Shown here: positions 29,228-37,806 of the stretch, piece by piece | Numbering within the stretch: position 1 is the first letter of the stretch | Layout of the letters: every line of letters begins with the position of its first letter | Assembly: GCA_030549815.1 (NCBI GenBank) | Contig: JAUQQQ010000010.1 | Coordinates: 1-62,661 of the forward strand | Direction: 5' to 3' | Length of the DNA: 62,661 bases | Source: a bacterium | GTDB taxonomy: Bacteria; DRYD01 | Position numbers and translations under genes: made by a program | Notes under the pieces: model-generated | Told to the model about the DNA's origin: nothing | Seen by the model: only the letters and a program-made list of their open reading frames with translations | The model's database searches: none

Positions 29228-29917
29228 ATGAGAAAAGGTTTAACTTTAATAGAAATATTGGTAACAATCGGAATACTTTCACTAATAATACTTACCCTCA
29301 TCTCTTCCTCCATCTTTATCGTAAAATCCAATGAATCAGTTTCAAAATCTAATATAATTAAATCCAAATTAAAACATTATTACTACGAAATCGTATTCAT
29401 TCCTTACATCACAAGTGATAAAATTTATACCCCCAATACTTTATTCGACTACACAGATATAAAAAACAGAAAAATTTTAGAAATAAACGAAAAAAATAAA
29501 GGAAGAATATATGGGGAAACCAACGATTCCATAATAAGCAATCTATCAATAAACAGTGAACAAACCTCTTTCAAAGCAATAGAAATATTTCAACAATTAA
29601 AACAAAAACTTAAACAAGATGTTGACATAAAAAACTGGGGAATAGAGATAGAAGAAGTAACTTTAAAACTCTCGGATAAACCCGTTCAATATGTTATCGT
29701 TCCAATAAAAAATGCTGACGGAAACATCATAGGACACAAATTAATCGCAACCTTAATTTGGTTCGACGTTAGTATAAAATACAAAACTAAAGATGGAAGA
29801 ATATTAGAAATAAAAGAAGAATTACCCTTGATTAACAACATAGATAGTGGCAATATCTTACCACCAGGATACACAAGCACAAGTATAAGTACAAGCACAA
29901 GTTCAGGTATAAGTTAA
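29228..29917 (+). CDS. Type IV prepilin-like protein
   Basis: The N-terminus MRKGLTLIEILVTIGILSLI is a textbook prepilin signal. It has a short basic leader, Gly4 before the peptidase cleavage site, Glu at mature position +5 and a hydrophobic helix to about residue 30. The 229-residue product then has a charged alpha/beta region and ends in a low-complexity TSTSISTSTSSGIS tail. It would be processed by a PilD-type peptidase and inserted into a type IV pilus or type II secretion pseudopilus. The stop is followed in frame by PPSCFEK and then, after a frame change, by a Hint-like domain, so the tail may be a truncated linker. No Shine-Dalgarno is visible. Confidence 0.85.
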   Translation: MRKGLTLIEILVTIGILSLIILTLISSSIFIVKSNESVSKSNIIKSKLKHYYYEIVFIPYITSDKIYTPNTLFDYTDIKNRKILEINEKNKGRIYGETNDSIISNLSINSEQTSFKAIEIFQQLKQKLKQDVDIKNWGIEIEEVTLKLSDKPVQYVIVPIKNADGNIIGHKLIATLIWFDVSIKYKTKDGRILEIKEELPLINNIDSGNILPPGYTSTSISTSTSSGIS

Positions 29918-29925
29918 CCTCCTAG

Positions 29926-30297
29926 CTGTTTCGAAAAGGATTAACCTTTGTCCCCGTTGAAAAACTCAACGAACACGAAGGAGAGTTTGAAATAATACAA
30001 ATTAAAACAGAAAATAACAAAGTTTTTCGAGCTACCCCCAACCATCCAGCAATAATTAACGGAAAACTCAAAAAATTTGAAAAACTACAAATCGGAGATA
30101 AAATAAATATCTTAAACAACAATAATCTGACCGAAGAAAAAATCATTGAAATAAAAAAAGAAAAAATAAAAGGGAAAGTTTATTCAATAGAGTTGAAAAT
30201 GAATAAAAATCAATGCTTCAGTCATTTTGGAGGATTATTAATAACATTACAAGCAGTGCTTGCTCATTATCCTCCACCAAGTGCTACAAAAAACTAG
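29926..30297 (+). pseudogene. Intein-like (Hint) domain remnant behind the prepilin gene
   Basis: A frame without a start codon runs from 29926 to the TAG at 30295-30297. It contains FEIIQIKTENNKVFRATPNHP, matching Hint block B (TxxHP), then FEKLQIGDKI, and a C-terminal KVYSIELK...GGLLITLQAVLAH that resembles the last Hint strands before the usual HN. Just upstream, in the prepilin frame but beyond its TAA, lies SCFEK, which looks like the Hint N-terminal Cys. One extra A in the AAAAGG string would join it to this frame. Block A between them seems partly lost. Hint domains autoprocess proteins (inteins, bacterial intein-like domains). With a stop, a frameshift and no terminal Asn, this copy is probably inactive. 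Confidence 0.65.
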
Positions 30298-30382
30298 ATA
30301 ATAGCCAATTATTTTAGAATACTTAAGAGGTTATAGGTTTGGAAAGAGGTTTTTATTTTTTTTTGTTGAATAAGTAGAGTAG

Positions 30383-30474
30383 GGAGAGGTGGCCGAGTGG
30401 TCGAAGGCGCTCGCCTGCTAAGCGAGAGTGTCGCTTAATAGGCGACACCACGGGTTCGAATCCCGTCCTCTCCG
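30383..30474 (+). tRNA. tRNA-Ser (anticodon GCU)
   Basis: Acceptor arms GGAGAGG (30383-30389) and CCTCTCC (30467-30473) pair perfectly with a G discriminator. The D arm is GGCCGAGTGG, the anticodon stem-loop is TCGCCTGCTAAGCGA with anticodon GCT, the long variable arm is of class II type and the T loop is GGGTTCGAATCCC. CCA is not encoded. It is followed 21 bases later by ybaB, so the two are likely co-transcribed. Confidence 0.97.
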
Positions 30475-30495
30475 CTTGAATTCAAGGAGGTTACT

Positions 30496-30795
30496 ATGCA
30501 GTTCAATAAAGGTCTTTTAAATCAAGTCCAAAACATGATGAATAAAATGCAACAAGAAATGCAGCAAATGAAATTCGAAGGAACTGCAGGAAACGGAAAG
30601 GTAAAAGTAGTTTGCAACGGCTTACAAGAAATCTTATCCGTTAAAATCGACCCAGAATTACTAAAAGAAGAAGCAACACTTTTAGAAGATCTAATCGTCG
30701 TTGCTACAAATGATGCACTAAATAAGTCAAAAGAAGCAGGTAACAACGCAGTCGCCCAAATGATGGCCAACATGAACCTACCAAATATCTTCTAA
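30496..30795 (+). CDS. ybaB: YbaB/EbfC family nucleoid-associated protein
   Basis: The 99-residue product has the family layout: a Met/Gln-rich helix (LLNQVQNMMNKMQQEMQQM), a beta core beginning EGTAGNGKVKVVCNGLQEI with the conserved G-G-V/K-V pattern, SVKIDPELL, and a C-terminal helix with ALNKSKE. YbaB proteins form dimers that coat DNA. It is often found beside dnaX and recR; here it follows tRNA-Ser instead. The ribosome site AAGGAGG is strong. It lies 15 bases ahead of the lpxC start, suggesting one transcript. Confidence 0.92.
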   Translation: MQFNKGLLNQVQNMMNKMQQEMQQMKFEGTAGNGKVKVVCNGLQEILSVKIDPELLKEEATLLEDLIVVATNDALNKSKEAGNNAVAQMMANMNLPNIF

Positions 30796-30810
30796 GTTTA
30801 ATTTTTTAAA

Positions 30811-31568
30811 ATGAATAAATCAAGAACAATAAAAGAAAAGATAAAGATCAAAGGCAAAGGAATACATACATCAACAGTTTCAACCATTACCTTACACCCC
30901 CATGATAATTCAATAGAATTTTACAATAAAAAAAAATCGTAAAACTCTCCCCCTCTAACATAGTAAATACCGTAGGTAGCACAGATTTGGAAATAGTAAA
31001 AACTATCGAGCATCTACTTTGCTCATTGTTCATCAATAAAATCGACAACCTATTGATAGAAATTGATGGGTCTGAAATACCAATACTCGACGGTAGCATA
31101 CAAGAATTCAACGAAAAATTAACCAATAACATAATGGAAATAAACAAAATAGCAACATCCTTCTCTATACAAAACTATATAAAAATAGAAGATTATGAAG
31201 TATTTCCAGCACAAAGTTTAGAAATATATTGTCTTGTAGGAAACAATATTTTATATTGGAAAGAAGGTAATCCCCTTTTTCCTGCAAAAACATATGGCTA
31301 CATCCAAGATTACCCCATCCTACAACAACTGAATTTAGGCAACGGAAGCGACCCATTTAATACCCTCATCTTAAGCAAAAACAAACCAATCAACAATCCT
31401 TTTTTGCTCAACTATCATAAAATCATTGATTTTCTTGGAGACATTTATACAACAAATATACCTTATATAAGCGGCATATTTTTTCTTAATAATCCCAATC
31501 ACACCAAAAATAACAAAATAGCGATAAAAATAATGGAAATATATGAAAGGAGAGAAAAAGTATGCTAA
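30811..31568 (+). CDS. lpxC: UDP-3-O-acyl-N-acetylglucosamine deacetylase, split by a -1 frameshift at an A9 run
   Basis: LpxC catalyses the committed step of lipid A synthesis in the cytoplasm. The first 42 codons (RTIKEKIKIKGKGIHTSTVS, the LpxC start) end at TAA just after nine consecutive A's at 30928-30936. The next frame takes over with VKLSPSNIVNTVGSTDLEIV. The zinc ligand sequence TIEHLLCSLF, IDGSEIPILDGS, YGYIQDYPILQQLNLG and the HKIIDFLGD motif follow, with GIFFLNNPNHTKNN at the end. The complete product would be about 252 residues, shorter than the usual 300. Ten A's would restore the frame, so this is a sequencing error, a mutation, or slippage-dependent expression. The 3' end overlaps the next gene by 7 bases. 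Confidence 0.85.
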
Positions 31569-33667
31569 CTGTTTTCAATTTGGAAACTTTACTAAGCCCT
31601 CAAAGCATAGCAGTAGTCGGTGTATCAAGTAATCCCGAGCACATAAGTTATTCCTTATTAGAAAACATCGTTGATAATGGCTATGGTGGTGTTGTCTATC
31701 CCGTTAATCCTAAAATAAAAGCAATAAAGGGATTAAAAAGTTATCAAAAGATAACAGATATACCAGAACCTGTTGATATTGCTATAATTATCTTGAAACC
31801 AGATATTGCGATGAGTGTTTTGGAAGATGGAGCAAGAATGGGAATAAAAAATTTTATAATAATAGCAAGTGGATTCTCCGAAGCAGGTTTTATCGAACAA
31901 GAACATAAAATAAAAGAATTATCAGAAAAATACGGATTAACAATCCTTGGTCCCAACTGCGTAGGTATAATCAATACTTATCAAAATCTAAATGCATCCT
32001 TTGCAACAAAAGGAATACCTAAAAAAGGAACGATATCAATAATCTCACAGAGTGGTGGGTTTTCTATAGGAATTGTTAAACATTTGCAAAAAATGAAACA
32101 AGGAATAAGTAAGTTAATAAGTGTTGGAAATAAAGCAATACTACAAGAAAGCCATTTCCTCGAATATTTGGCTAACGATGAAACGACAAGAGTCATTGCA
32201 CTGTATGTCGAAGATATAAAGAATTTCAATGAATTTGAAAAAGCGGCATATCAATGTCTTGCCCAAAATAAACCCATCGTTGTATTTAAAGGTGGTGTAA
32301 CCAAAGAAGGAGGTTTAGCATCATCATCACACACCGCAGCAATGACAGAAGCCAATGACTACTACAAAGCACTTTTCAGAAAAACAGGCTGCATATTCGT
32401 TGAAACTATTGAAGAACTGTATTATACAATTTCTACGTTTGAAAAAAATGAAAAATTTTTGGAAAACAGAGGCAAAAAAGTAGTTATCATTTCAAATTGT
32501 GGAGGCTGTGGAGTAATAAACACCGATTTCGCAATAAAACATAACTTAGAGATCGCTAAAATTTCAGAAGAAATGAAAAATGAATTAAGAAAAATTCTAC
32601 CTGCTGCTGCAGCAATCAATAACCCAATAGACATCGTAGGTGATGCAGACCACGAACGACTAAAACAAACTATAAATACAATCATAAAATTTAAAAATGA
32701 ATACGATTACCTGATTATCAACATGGGACAACAATCAACAATAAATATGCAAGAAGTTAGTAGAGTTTTGTATGAATCCTCAGAAGAACTTAATAACCAA
32801 AACATAATAGCTTTATCCTGTATGTTTGCATTAGATATAACGCAAAAAGATTACGATCTTCTACATCAGTCAAAAATCCCCGTATTTGTTTATCCAGAAC
32901 AATTAACTTCCACTTTAAGCAAAATAATCGAATACAATCAAAACAGAATTCAAATAATAAACAAAAAAAACAATCTTATGTTAGAAGAGTTGGATATTGA
33001 TTGGGACGAGATAAAAAATATAGTTAAAAATTCAGAAAAAGAAAAGGGTTTCCTAAATATCTTATCCGTATTCAAAATTCTTCAATCATTGAAAGTAAAC
33101 ATACCACAAACAATAGAAATTAACAAAATGGATGATATCAATTCTGTTTCTTTAGAATTTCCGGTAGTTTTAAAAACAGGGTCAACAAAAGTAATTCACA
33201 AAACAGAGCAAAAAGGCATATTTTTAAATATCAAAAATTTACAAGAATTGCAAGAAAAATACAAAGAATTGCAAAAAATCGATAATAAAGCATTAGTCCA
33301 AAAAATGATAGATAAAGATTTAGAGCTAATATTAGGAATAAGAAAAAGCCAAAAACTAAATAAAGCACTATTTATATTAGGTATTGGTGGAATAATGGTT
33401 GAATTATTGAAAATTTTTGATGTTGGTTTAATACCGATAGACGATTTTCAACTTGATAAAATCCTCGAAAACTTGAGAATAAAACCACTCTTTGACGCCA
33501 ATTTTAGAAATAAAAAATACAACAAAAACATGTTGATTGATACTATAAATAAAATCTCCGAATTGGCATTAAAAATTGAAGAAATAGAAGAAATAGAAAT
33601 TAACCCATTGATAATAAATGAGGAAGGAGTTTTTGTCGTAGACTGTAGAATAAAATGTTACCGATAA
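31562..33667 (+). CDS. ADP-forming acetate-CoA ligase (acyl-CoA synthetase), alpha-beta fusion
   Basis: The 701-residue protein fuses both subunits of the NDP-forming acyl-CoA synthetase. A CoA-binding Rossmann domain starts it (LLSPQSIAVVGVSSNPEHIS, GPNCVGIINTY). A flavodoxin-like domain with the phosphohistidine follows (ASSSHTAAM, His257), and a C-terminal ATP-grasp domain covers about residues 480-700 (FPVVLKTGSTKVIHKTEQKGI, EEIEINPLIINEEGVFVVDCR). It converts acetyl-CoA or a similar acyl-CoA plus ADP and phosphate to acid, CoA and ATP, giving substrate-level ATP. Substrate cannot be read from the sequence. The ribosome site is AAAGGAGAG, and the gene overlaps lpxC upstream and rsmA downstream. 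Confidence 0.92.
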   Translation: MLTVFNLETLLSPQSIAVVGVSSNPEHISYSLLENIVDNGYGGVVYPVNPKIKAIKGLKSYQKITDIPEPVDIAIIILKPDIAMSVLEDGARMGIKNFIIIASGFSEAGFIEQEHKIKELSEKYGLTILGPNCVGIINTYQNLNASFATKGIPKKGTISIISQSGGFSIGIVKHLQKMKQGISKLISVGNKAILQESHFLEYLANDETTRVIALYVEDIKNFNEFEKAAYQCLAQNKPIVVFKGGVTKEGGLASSSHTAAMTEANDYYKALFRKTGCIFVETIEELYYTISTFEKNEKFLENRGKKVVIISNCGGCGVINTDFAIKHNLEIAKISEEMKNELRKILPAAAAINNPIDIVGDADHERLKQTINTIIKFKNEYDYLIINMGQQSTINMQEVSRVLYESSEELNNQNIIALSCMFALDITQKDYDLLHQSKIPVFVYPEQLTSTLSKIIEYNQNRIQIINKKNNLMLEELDIDWDEIKNIVKNSEKEKGFLNILSVFKILQSLKVNIPQTIEINKMDDINSVSLEFPVVLKTGSTKVIHKTEQKGIFLNIKNLQELQEKYKELQKIDNKALVQKMIDKDLELILGIRKSQKLNKALFILGIGGIMVELLKIFDVGLIPIDDFQLDKILENLRIKPLFDANFRNKKYNKNMLIDTINKISELALKIEEIEEIEINPLIINEEGVFVVDCRIKCYR

Positions 33668-34437
33668 GAAAAAGAAAAAGTATAGGACAACATTTAATAA
33701 AAGATAAGGAATTAATTGAAAGGATTTGTGATCTGATAGTATATAATTTGCCGCATGAAGAGTTCTCATTTTTCGAAATTGGCCCTGGAGAAGGAAATAT
33801 AACTATCCCACTATTGAAAAAACTTAGAAATTCCGAAAATAAACCTTCAAAAATCATCCTTAATGAAATAGATTATCGATATCTGAAAAAATTAAAAGAG
33901 AAAATAGAAGAAGAAAAAATAAACCAATACTTTAATATCGAATTTATAACCCAAGAGTTTCAAAAAGTAAAGTTTAAAGAAAAAAGAATATTCCTCTTCG
34001 GAAATATACCTTTTTATATAACAGGAACAGTATTTAAAAAGTTAATCCAAGATTATGATAAAGTAGTTAAAGTTGTCATAAACCTTCAAAAAGAAGTTGT
34101 TGATAAAATACTGAATTTGGATAACCCGTTAGGTGTATCTTTCAACATTGGTTGGAACATTGTTGAAGGCATGATAATACATCCTTCTTTTTATGACCCA
34201 CCACCGAAAGTTTTTTCTCAGATAATACTCCTTGAAAATAAACATAATCCTTTATTCTGTCTAAAATTCGTTAATTTTCTACATAAAATATATAGAAACA
34301 AGAAAAAAATGTTGAAGAATGTTTTAACAGAGGAAGAAATAAGTAAAATTAAAGATGAATCATTACTGTCTGAACGTCCCTTTAATCTAAAAGTTAATCA
34401 AATCGTACAACTTTATGAAAACATAACAAAATGCTAA
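33655..34437 (+). CDS. rsmA: 16S rRNA dimethyladenosine transferase
   Basis: RsmA (KsgA) dimethylates two adjacent adenines in the 3'-terminal helix of 16S rRNA. Visible motifs are KSIGQHLIKD near the start, the SAM-binding FEIGPGEGNIT, an acidic NEIDYR, and the catalytic NIPFYIT (NLPY-type). INLQKEVVDKI and the C-terminal helical KKMLKNVLTEEE follow. At 260 residues it is of normal length. It overlaps the acyl-CoA synthetase gene by 13 bases and recF by 7, so translation is probably coupled. The gap between NIPF and the rest resembles other divergent bacterial RsmA proteins. Confidence 0.92.
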   Translation: MLPIRKRKSIGQHLIKDKELIERICDLIVYNLPHEEFSFFEIGPGEGNITIPLLKKLRNSENKPSKIILNEIDYRYLKKLKEKIEEEKINQYFNIEFITQEFQKVKFKEKRIFLFGNIPFYITGTVFKKLIQDYDKVVKVVINLQKEVVDKILNLDNPLGVSFNIGWNIVEGMIIHPSFYDPPPKVFSQIILLENKHNPLFCLKFVNFLHKIYRNKKKMLKNVLTEEEISKIKDESLLSERPFNLKVNQIVQLYENITKC

Positions 34438-35519
34438 TAGAAAAACTCATTTTAGAAAACTATAGGATATTTACAAAAAGAGAATTTAATTTTAGGAAAG
34501 GGCTAAATTTGGTCTTAGGGAACAACTCCACAGGAAAAACAACAATTTTAGAATCAATATTTTTTTTATTTTCAGGAGAATTGGTTAATAACTTCAGTCC
34601 CATAAACCACAATCAAGATTTTGCAAGAATTTTCCTAAAACTTATCTTCAATGATATTTTTTTTGAAATATCTGCCATATTAAAAAGAAAAAATTCAAGA
34701 TTTGATAAAACCCTAATGCTTAATGAAAAAAAAATTGAATCTTATAAGATATTAAAGAATAAATTTCTTTCCCCTTTTTTATTAAATGCATTTGATATTT
34801 CTTTCCAAGATCCAGAAAACAAAAGAAACATTATAGATAGATTCCTAAAAATCATCAACCCGGAATTCTCTAATATTGAATACAATTTAAAAAAAGTAAT
34901 AAAACAAAAAACATCAATTTTAAAAAGTGGAAATTATAGCGATATCATAGAGTCATTAAACTCAAAAATAGCCGAATTATCAAGCTTAATAACTCTGAAA
35001 AGAATAGAAGGAATAAAATCAATAGGTGACGATCTAAATAATGCTTGTAGGAAATTTTGGCACAACATCGAGAATATAAAAATCATTTACACTCCAGGCT
35101 TTAATTTACCAATAAATTTGACAAATGAAAAAAATATACAACAAAATGATTTAAAAGAACAGTATTTAAATGCAATAAAAATAAATACAAAAAAAGAAGT
35201 AGAAAATCAAAAAGTGTTGGTTAGTTCAAACAGAGATAACTTTGAATTTATATTAATTACAAAGCAAAAAGAGTATTTCATTAAAAACATATTTTCACAA
35301 AGTCAAATAAACATTTTCATCCTCCTCTTTTTTTTAAACTTAGTAAGACAAATAAAAAAAGTCTATAATTACTATCCAATACTCTTACTTGATGAGCCTT
35401 TTGTATTTTTAGATTCATTAAATACTGAAAAAATACTAAAAATACTATATACTTACCCACAAGTTATTATTAGTTCAAACAAAGATTTGGAATTAATAAA
35501 TCACAAAATATTTCTATAG
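34431..35519 (+). CDS. recF: RecF-like recombination mediator ATPase
   Basis: This SMC-like ATPase loads RecA at gapped DNA. The start MLIEKLILENYRIFTKREFNF and Walker A GNNSTGKTT at about residues 30-38 are typical. SQSQINIFILLFF corresponds to the RecF signature (SxGQ type), here with Ser in place of Gly. Walker B LLLDEPFVFLD and the D-loop follow, and the product ends with VIISSNKDL. At 362 residues it matches RecF. It is usually beside dnaN or gyrB; here it follows rsmA with a 7-base overlap. The protein is divergent, but a RecF assignment is clearly better than RecN or Rad50. Confidence 0.85.
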   Translation: MLIEKLILENYRIFTKREFNFRKGLNLVLGNNSTGKTTILESIFFLFSGELVNNFSPINHNQDFARIFLKLIFNDIFFEISAILKRKNSRFDKTLMLNEKKIESYKILKNKFLSPFLLNAFDISFQDPENKRNIIDRFLKIINPEFSNIEYNLKKVIKQKTSILKSGNYSDIIESLNSKIAELSSLITLKRIEGIKSIGDDLNNACRKFWHNIENIKIIYTPGFNLPINLTNEKNIQQNDLKEQYLNAIKINTKKEVENQKVLVSSNRDNFEFILITKQKEYFIKNIFSQSQINIFILLFFLNLVRQIKKVYNYYPILLLDEPFVFLDSLNTEKILKILYTYPQVIISSNKDLELINHKIFL

Positions 35520-35598
35520 TTCATTAAAATACTTCGCAAAAGGGAAAAATTTTGGTCTTATTGAAAATAAATAGTAGGGATATAGAGGGAGGTAAATT

Positions 35599-35937
35599 AT
35601 GGCTTGGAGAAACTTAAGAGAGTTAGATGACCCTATAGTTAAAGAAATCTTGGAATTATTAGCTCCTATCCAAGATCCTGAATTGGGATTAAGCATTGTA
35701 GACTTGGGACTAATTTACGACATAAGGTACGACTTAGAAAAAAAATCGTTAGATCTCGATGTGACATTAACTACACCCGCATGCCCATGGGGAGAAATAA
35801 TGCTTAATCAAATAGAAGATGCTCTAAGAAATTATAAAGACTTTAAAAACATTTCAGTTAATTTGGTTTGGACACCAGAATACGACCCAAGAATAATGGC
35901 TGAAGATTACATAAAAGAAATGATAGGACTATACTAA
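35599..35937 (+). CDS. DUF59/MIP18-family (SufT/PaaD-like) iron-sulfur assembly factor
   Basis: The 112-residue protein carries the MIP18 core: LAPIQDPELGLSIVDLGLIY, then the conserved cysteine segment TLTTPACPWGEIML, followed by a helix and VWTPEYDPRIM. Such proteins (SufT, PaaD, yeast Cia2) assist maturation of Fe-S proteins. Fe-S enzymes such as aconitase are encoded elsewhere in this window. A strong ribosome site (GAGGGAGG) precedes the ATG, 79 bases after recF. The stop overlaps the next start (TAATGA), implying coupled translation with the exported protein that follows. Confidence 0.88.
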   Translation: MAWRNLRELDDPIVKEILELLAPIQDPELGLSIVDLGLIYDIRYDLEKKSLDLDVTLTTPACPWGEIMLNQIEDALRNYKDFKNISVNLVWTPEYDPRIMAEDYIKEMIGLY

Positions 35938-36560
35938 TGAAATTAAAAAGTAAAGTAACAGCTATCATTTTATTCTTAATTTTTGTTTTCCTTGTTTCTG
36001 TAAAAGCTGCATTTAATGTCATTCCTCCAGGAACCCCAGATTTCATAATACCAAAATTGAAAAATTACAACTACTACCTCTCCTCCATACCCGCAGGAAA
36101 ATACACGCTTATAGTCATTTCTTCTAATCAAGAATTATACAAAACCTCAGAAAACTTAAAAAATAAAAAAATAGAAATAGGAATTTTTCCCGACTTAAGA
36201 TATATTTCCTCAAATTCAGTAAACATGTATAAACTTTTTTCAACTATTCCAGAGAAGGGAAAAACTAAGATCTTTGAAAGCCAATTCATAACAGATACAA
36301 ATCCATTAACATTTTCTCCTTTACCCTTCAGTTTCTATTTTTCTCTTTCAACTAACGAAGATAGCGTTATATACAACTCAAACATAGATCACAAATATAT
36401 TTCAATCTTCAAGCACAAAGAAAAAGACGAATATTTGGTATTTTTTGATATTAATTTTGACGGTAATTTCAGTGATTTAATAATACTTATAAACTATATT
36501 TCTCCGTGTTCTAGTTCTGGTGGAGGCAGAGGTAGCGGAAAAGGAAATACCCCCTTCTAA
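35937..36560 (+). CDS. Exported protein of unknown function
   Basis: The 207-residue product has a signal peptide (basic MKLKSK, hydrophobic about residues 8-24, ending near KAA). A predicted beta-rich body contains FIFDINFDGNFSDLIILINY-like strands. The tail is flexible and Gly/Ser-rich with CSSSGGGRGSGKG. No known domain was recognised. The 3' tail composition (Gly, Ser, Arg) differs from the Asn/Lys-rich body. It shares its start region with the stop of the DUF59 gene, so the two are expressed together; a functional link is not obvious. Confidence 0.7.
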   Translation: MKLKSKVTAIILFLIFVFLVSVKAAFNVIPPGTPDFIIPKLKNYNYYLSSIPAGKYTLIVISSNQELYKTSENLKNKKIEIGIFPDLRYISSNSVNMYKLFSTIPEKGKTKIFESQFITDTNPLTFSPLPFSFYFSLSTNEDSVIYNSNIDHKYISIFKHKEKDEYLVFFDINFDGNFSDLIILINYISPCSSSGGGRGSGKGNTPF

Positions 36561-36694
36561 AAATTTTCCTCTTATATTTAATCATTAAAATTCAAATAAA
36601 AAGAATTTATTTACAAAAATTTAACCAAAATTGCTAATTATTTATTAATATATCTTTAAAAACTAAATAAACATTGTATAGGGAGGTATTAAAT

Positions 36695-37042
36695 ATGGTA
36701 ATAAAAAATAATCTATATTTGGGTAATAACAAAGAAATAAAAAATCTTCAATTCTCTAATAAAGAAGAAAATAAAAGAGAAGACAAATTTTATTATACTA
36801 AATCATTTGCTAAAGAGGGGGCAGCGGTTTTTGGAAGCGCAGGAGCAGCAATAGGTTTAGCAGCTGGAACCGGAATAACCCTTGTAAAACTTAATGAAAC
36901 TTCAATTAATCCTATTATAAAATCATTATGTGTCCCTGTAGGAGCAATAACAGGGGCAACATTAGGATTTATAAATGGGGCAGTCATAGGAGGAACAATA
37001 GGAGCTACTATCGGATTATTAACTGATGCAGAATATTGGTGA
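36695..37042 (+). CDS. Small glycine-zipper membrane protein; 3' end altered by an IS insertion
   Basis: The start at 36695 has a good ribosome site (GGGAGG at 36681-36686); an in-frame ATG at 36674 lies upstream of it. The 115-residue product has a charged N-terminal 45 residues. Three Gly/Ala-rich hydrophobic segments follow (GAAVFGSAGAAIGLAAGTG, VPVGAITGATLGFI, GAVIGGTIGATIGLL), typical of glycine-zipper proteins that pack into membranes. It ends DAEYW, TGA. That TGA (37040-37042) belongs to the IS end beginning at 37039. Removing the IS would give TAT followed by TGA using the flank at about 37770, so the original protein probably ended DAEY. Function unknown. Confidence 0.7.
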   Translation: MVIKNNLYLGNNKEIKNLQFSNKEENKREDKFYYTKSFAKEGAAVFGSAGAAIGLAAGTGITLVKLNETSINPIIKSLCVPVGAITGATLGFINGAVIGGTIGATIGLLTDAEYW

Positions 37043-37087
37043 CCTCCTCTCCTCATTGAAAAGAGGAGCTTCCTGCTTCATTGAAAA
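37039..37087 (-). ncRNA. Possible TnpB guide (reRNA/omega RNA) scaffold at the IS right end
   Basis: In IS605-type elements the TnpB guide RNA comes from the 3' end of tnpB and the right end, with the guide being host DNA just beyond the terminal TCAC. Here the hairpin CTCCTCT...AGAGGAG followed by GGTCAC occupies that place. The putative guide would be the reverse complement of the bases just before 37039, in the glycine-zipper gene. Family knowledge and position support this; no transcript evidence exists. Confidence 0.4.
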
Positions 37088-37760
37088 AGCTTACACGGAT
37101 ATAGGGGTTAGAACCCAATATTCGTGCAGATGCTTCCCTCTCCGCAGGCATAAGCTTGGGTCGGTCCAACCCTACCACCCTTAAGGCGGGTGAAACCTTT
37201 TTAAGCATCACCAAACACGCATTCAAATCCCTGTCTATCTGGTTGCCACACTCAGAGCAGAAAACTATCCTGTCAGATAGCTTAAGTTCTTCAAAATATG
37301 CTCCACATTTATAACATGCTTTTGAGGTTGGTTCAAAGCGGTTAATCTCAAGGACAGGCAGGAGGCTGGAACTCAGCATCTCTCTCAACTTTCCTATCCC
37401 GGAGTATTGAACCGCTTTTGAAAACCAGCCTCTATGCCATGAACTAATACTGTCCTGCTGAAATACTATCATGTTATAAAGCTTTAGAAAAGCAATAATC
37501 TTGTTTATAGCATCCTTTCTTCTGTTTTTAATCCTCTCATGCTCCCTTCTCAGTTTTTGTCCTGCTTTCTCTCTATTTCTTGAGCCTTTTCTTTTTCTTG
37601 CAAGCTCTTTCTGTAGTCTTTTAAGTCTTTTGCTCTCAGGAATCTCAAAGTCAATCTTCATGCCATTGGAAAGCGTTAGCTTGTCCTTTACTCCAAAATC
37701 TATAGCAATAGGCTTTCCTACCCGAAGGGAGGCTTCGCCGAAAAAGGGGAGCCTTCTGGC
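37053..37760 (-). pseudogene. tnpB: TnpB (IS605 OrfB) lacking its N-terminal half
   Basis: The open frame covers about 235 codons against roughly 370-400 in a full TnpB, and has no plausible start before the ATG at 37661. Upstream of that ATG the RuvC-I block PIAIDFGVKDKLTL is still present, with its Asp at about 37698-37700. The middle shows VFQQDSISSWHRGWFSKAVQ, where relatives have FQDE at the RuvC-II acidic site, so the acid may be shifted or changed. The zinc finger (ACYKCGAYFEE, VFCSECGNQ) and the RuvC-III DRDLNA are intact. The recognition half is missing, so the protein is unlikely to be an active nuclease. Confidence 0.85.
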
Positions 37761-37806
37761 TTAATTATCATAAAATTAATAAAAAAAATAATTAAATAAA
37801 ATATAA

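Larger units (their letters stand above)
37039..37770 (-). mobile_element. Decayed IS200/IS605-family element (tnpB type)
   Basis: On the minus strand the right end reads GAAGCAGGAAGC, then a hairpin (AGCTCCTCTT...AAGAGGAG-type stem, 37044-37070), then GGTCACC and the host gene. This is the usual right end of IS605-family elements. The second copy at 62.5 kb shares the GAAGCAGGAAGC and TTCACC strings. The left boundary is inferred at about 37770, where TTTAT on the minus strand could be the target-adjacent motif. No tnpA is present and the tnpB frame lacks its first half, so the element is not autonomous. Confidence 0.65.

Noticed and set aside
29922-30146. Minus-strand open frame opposite the Hint remnant
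   Set aside because: Shadow of the plus-strand coding sequence; hydrophobic composition without ribosome site, whereas the plus frame has the Hint TPNHP motif.
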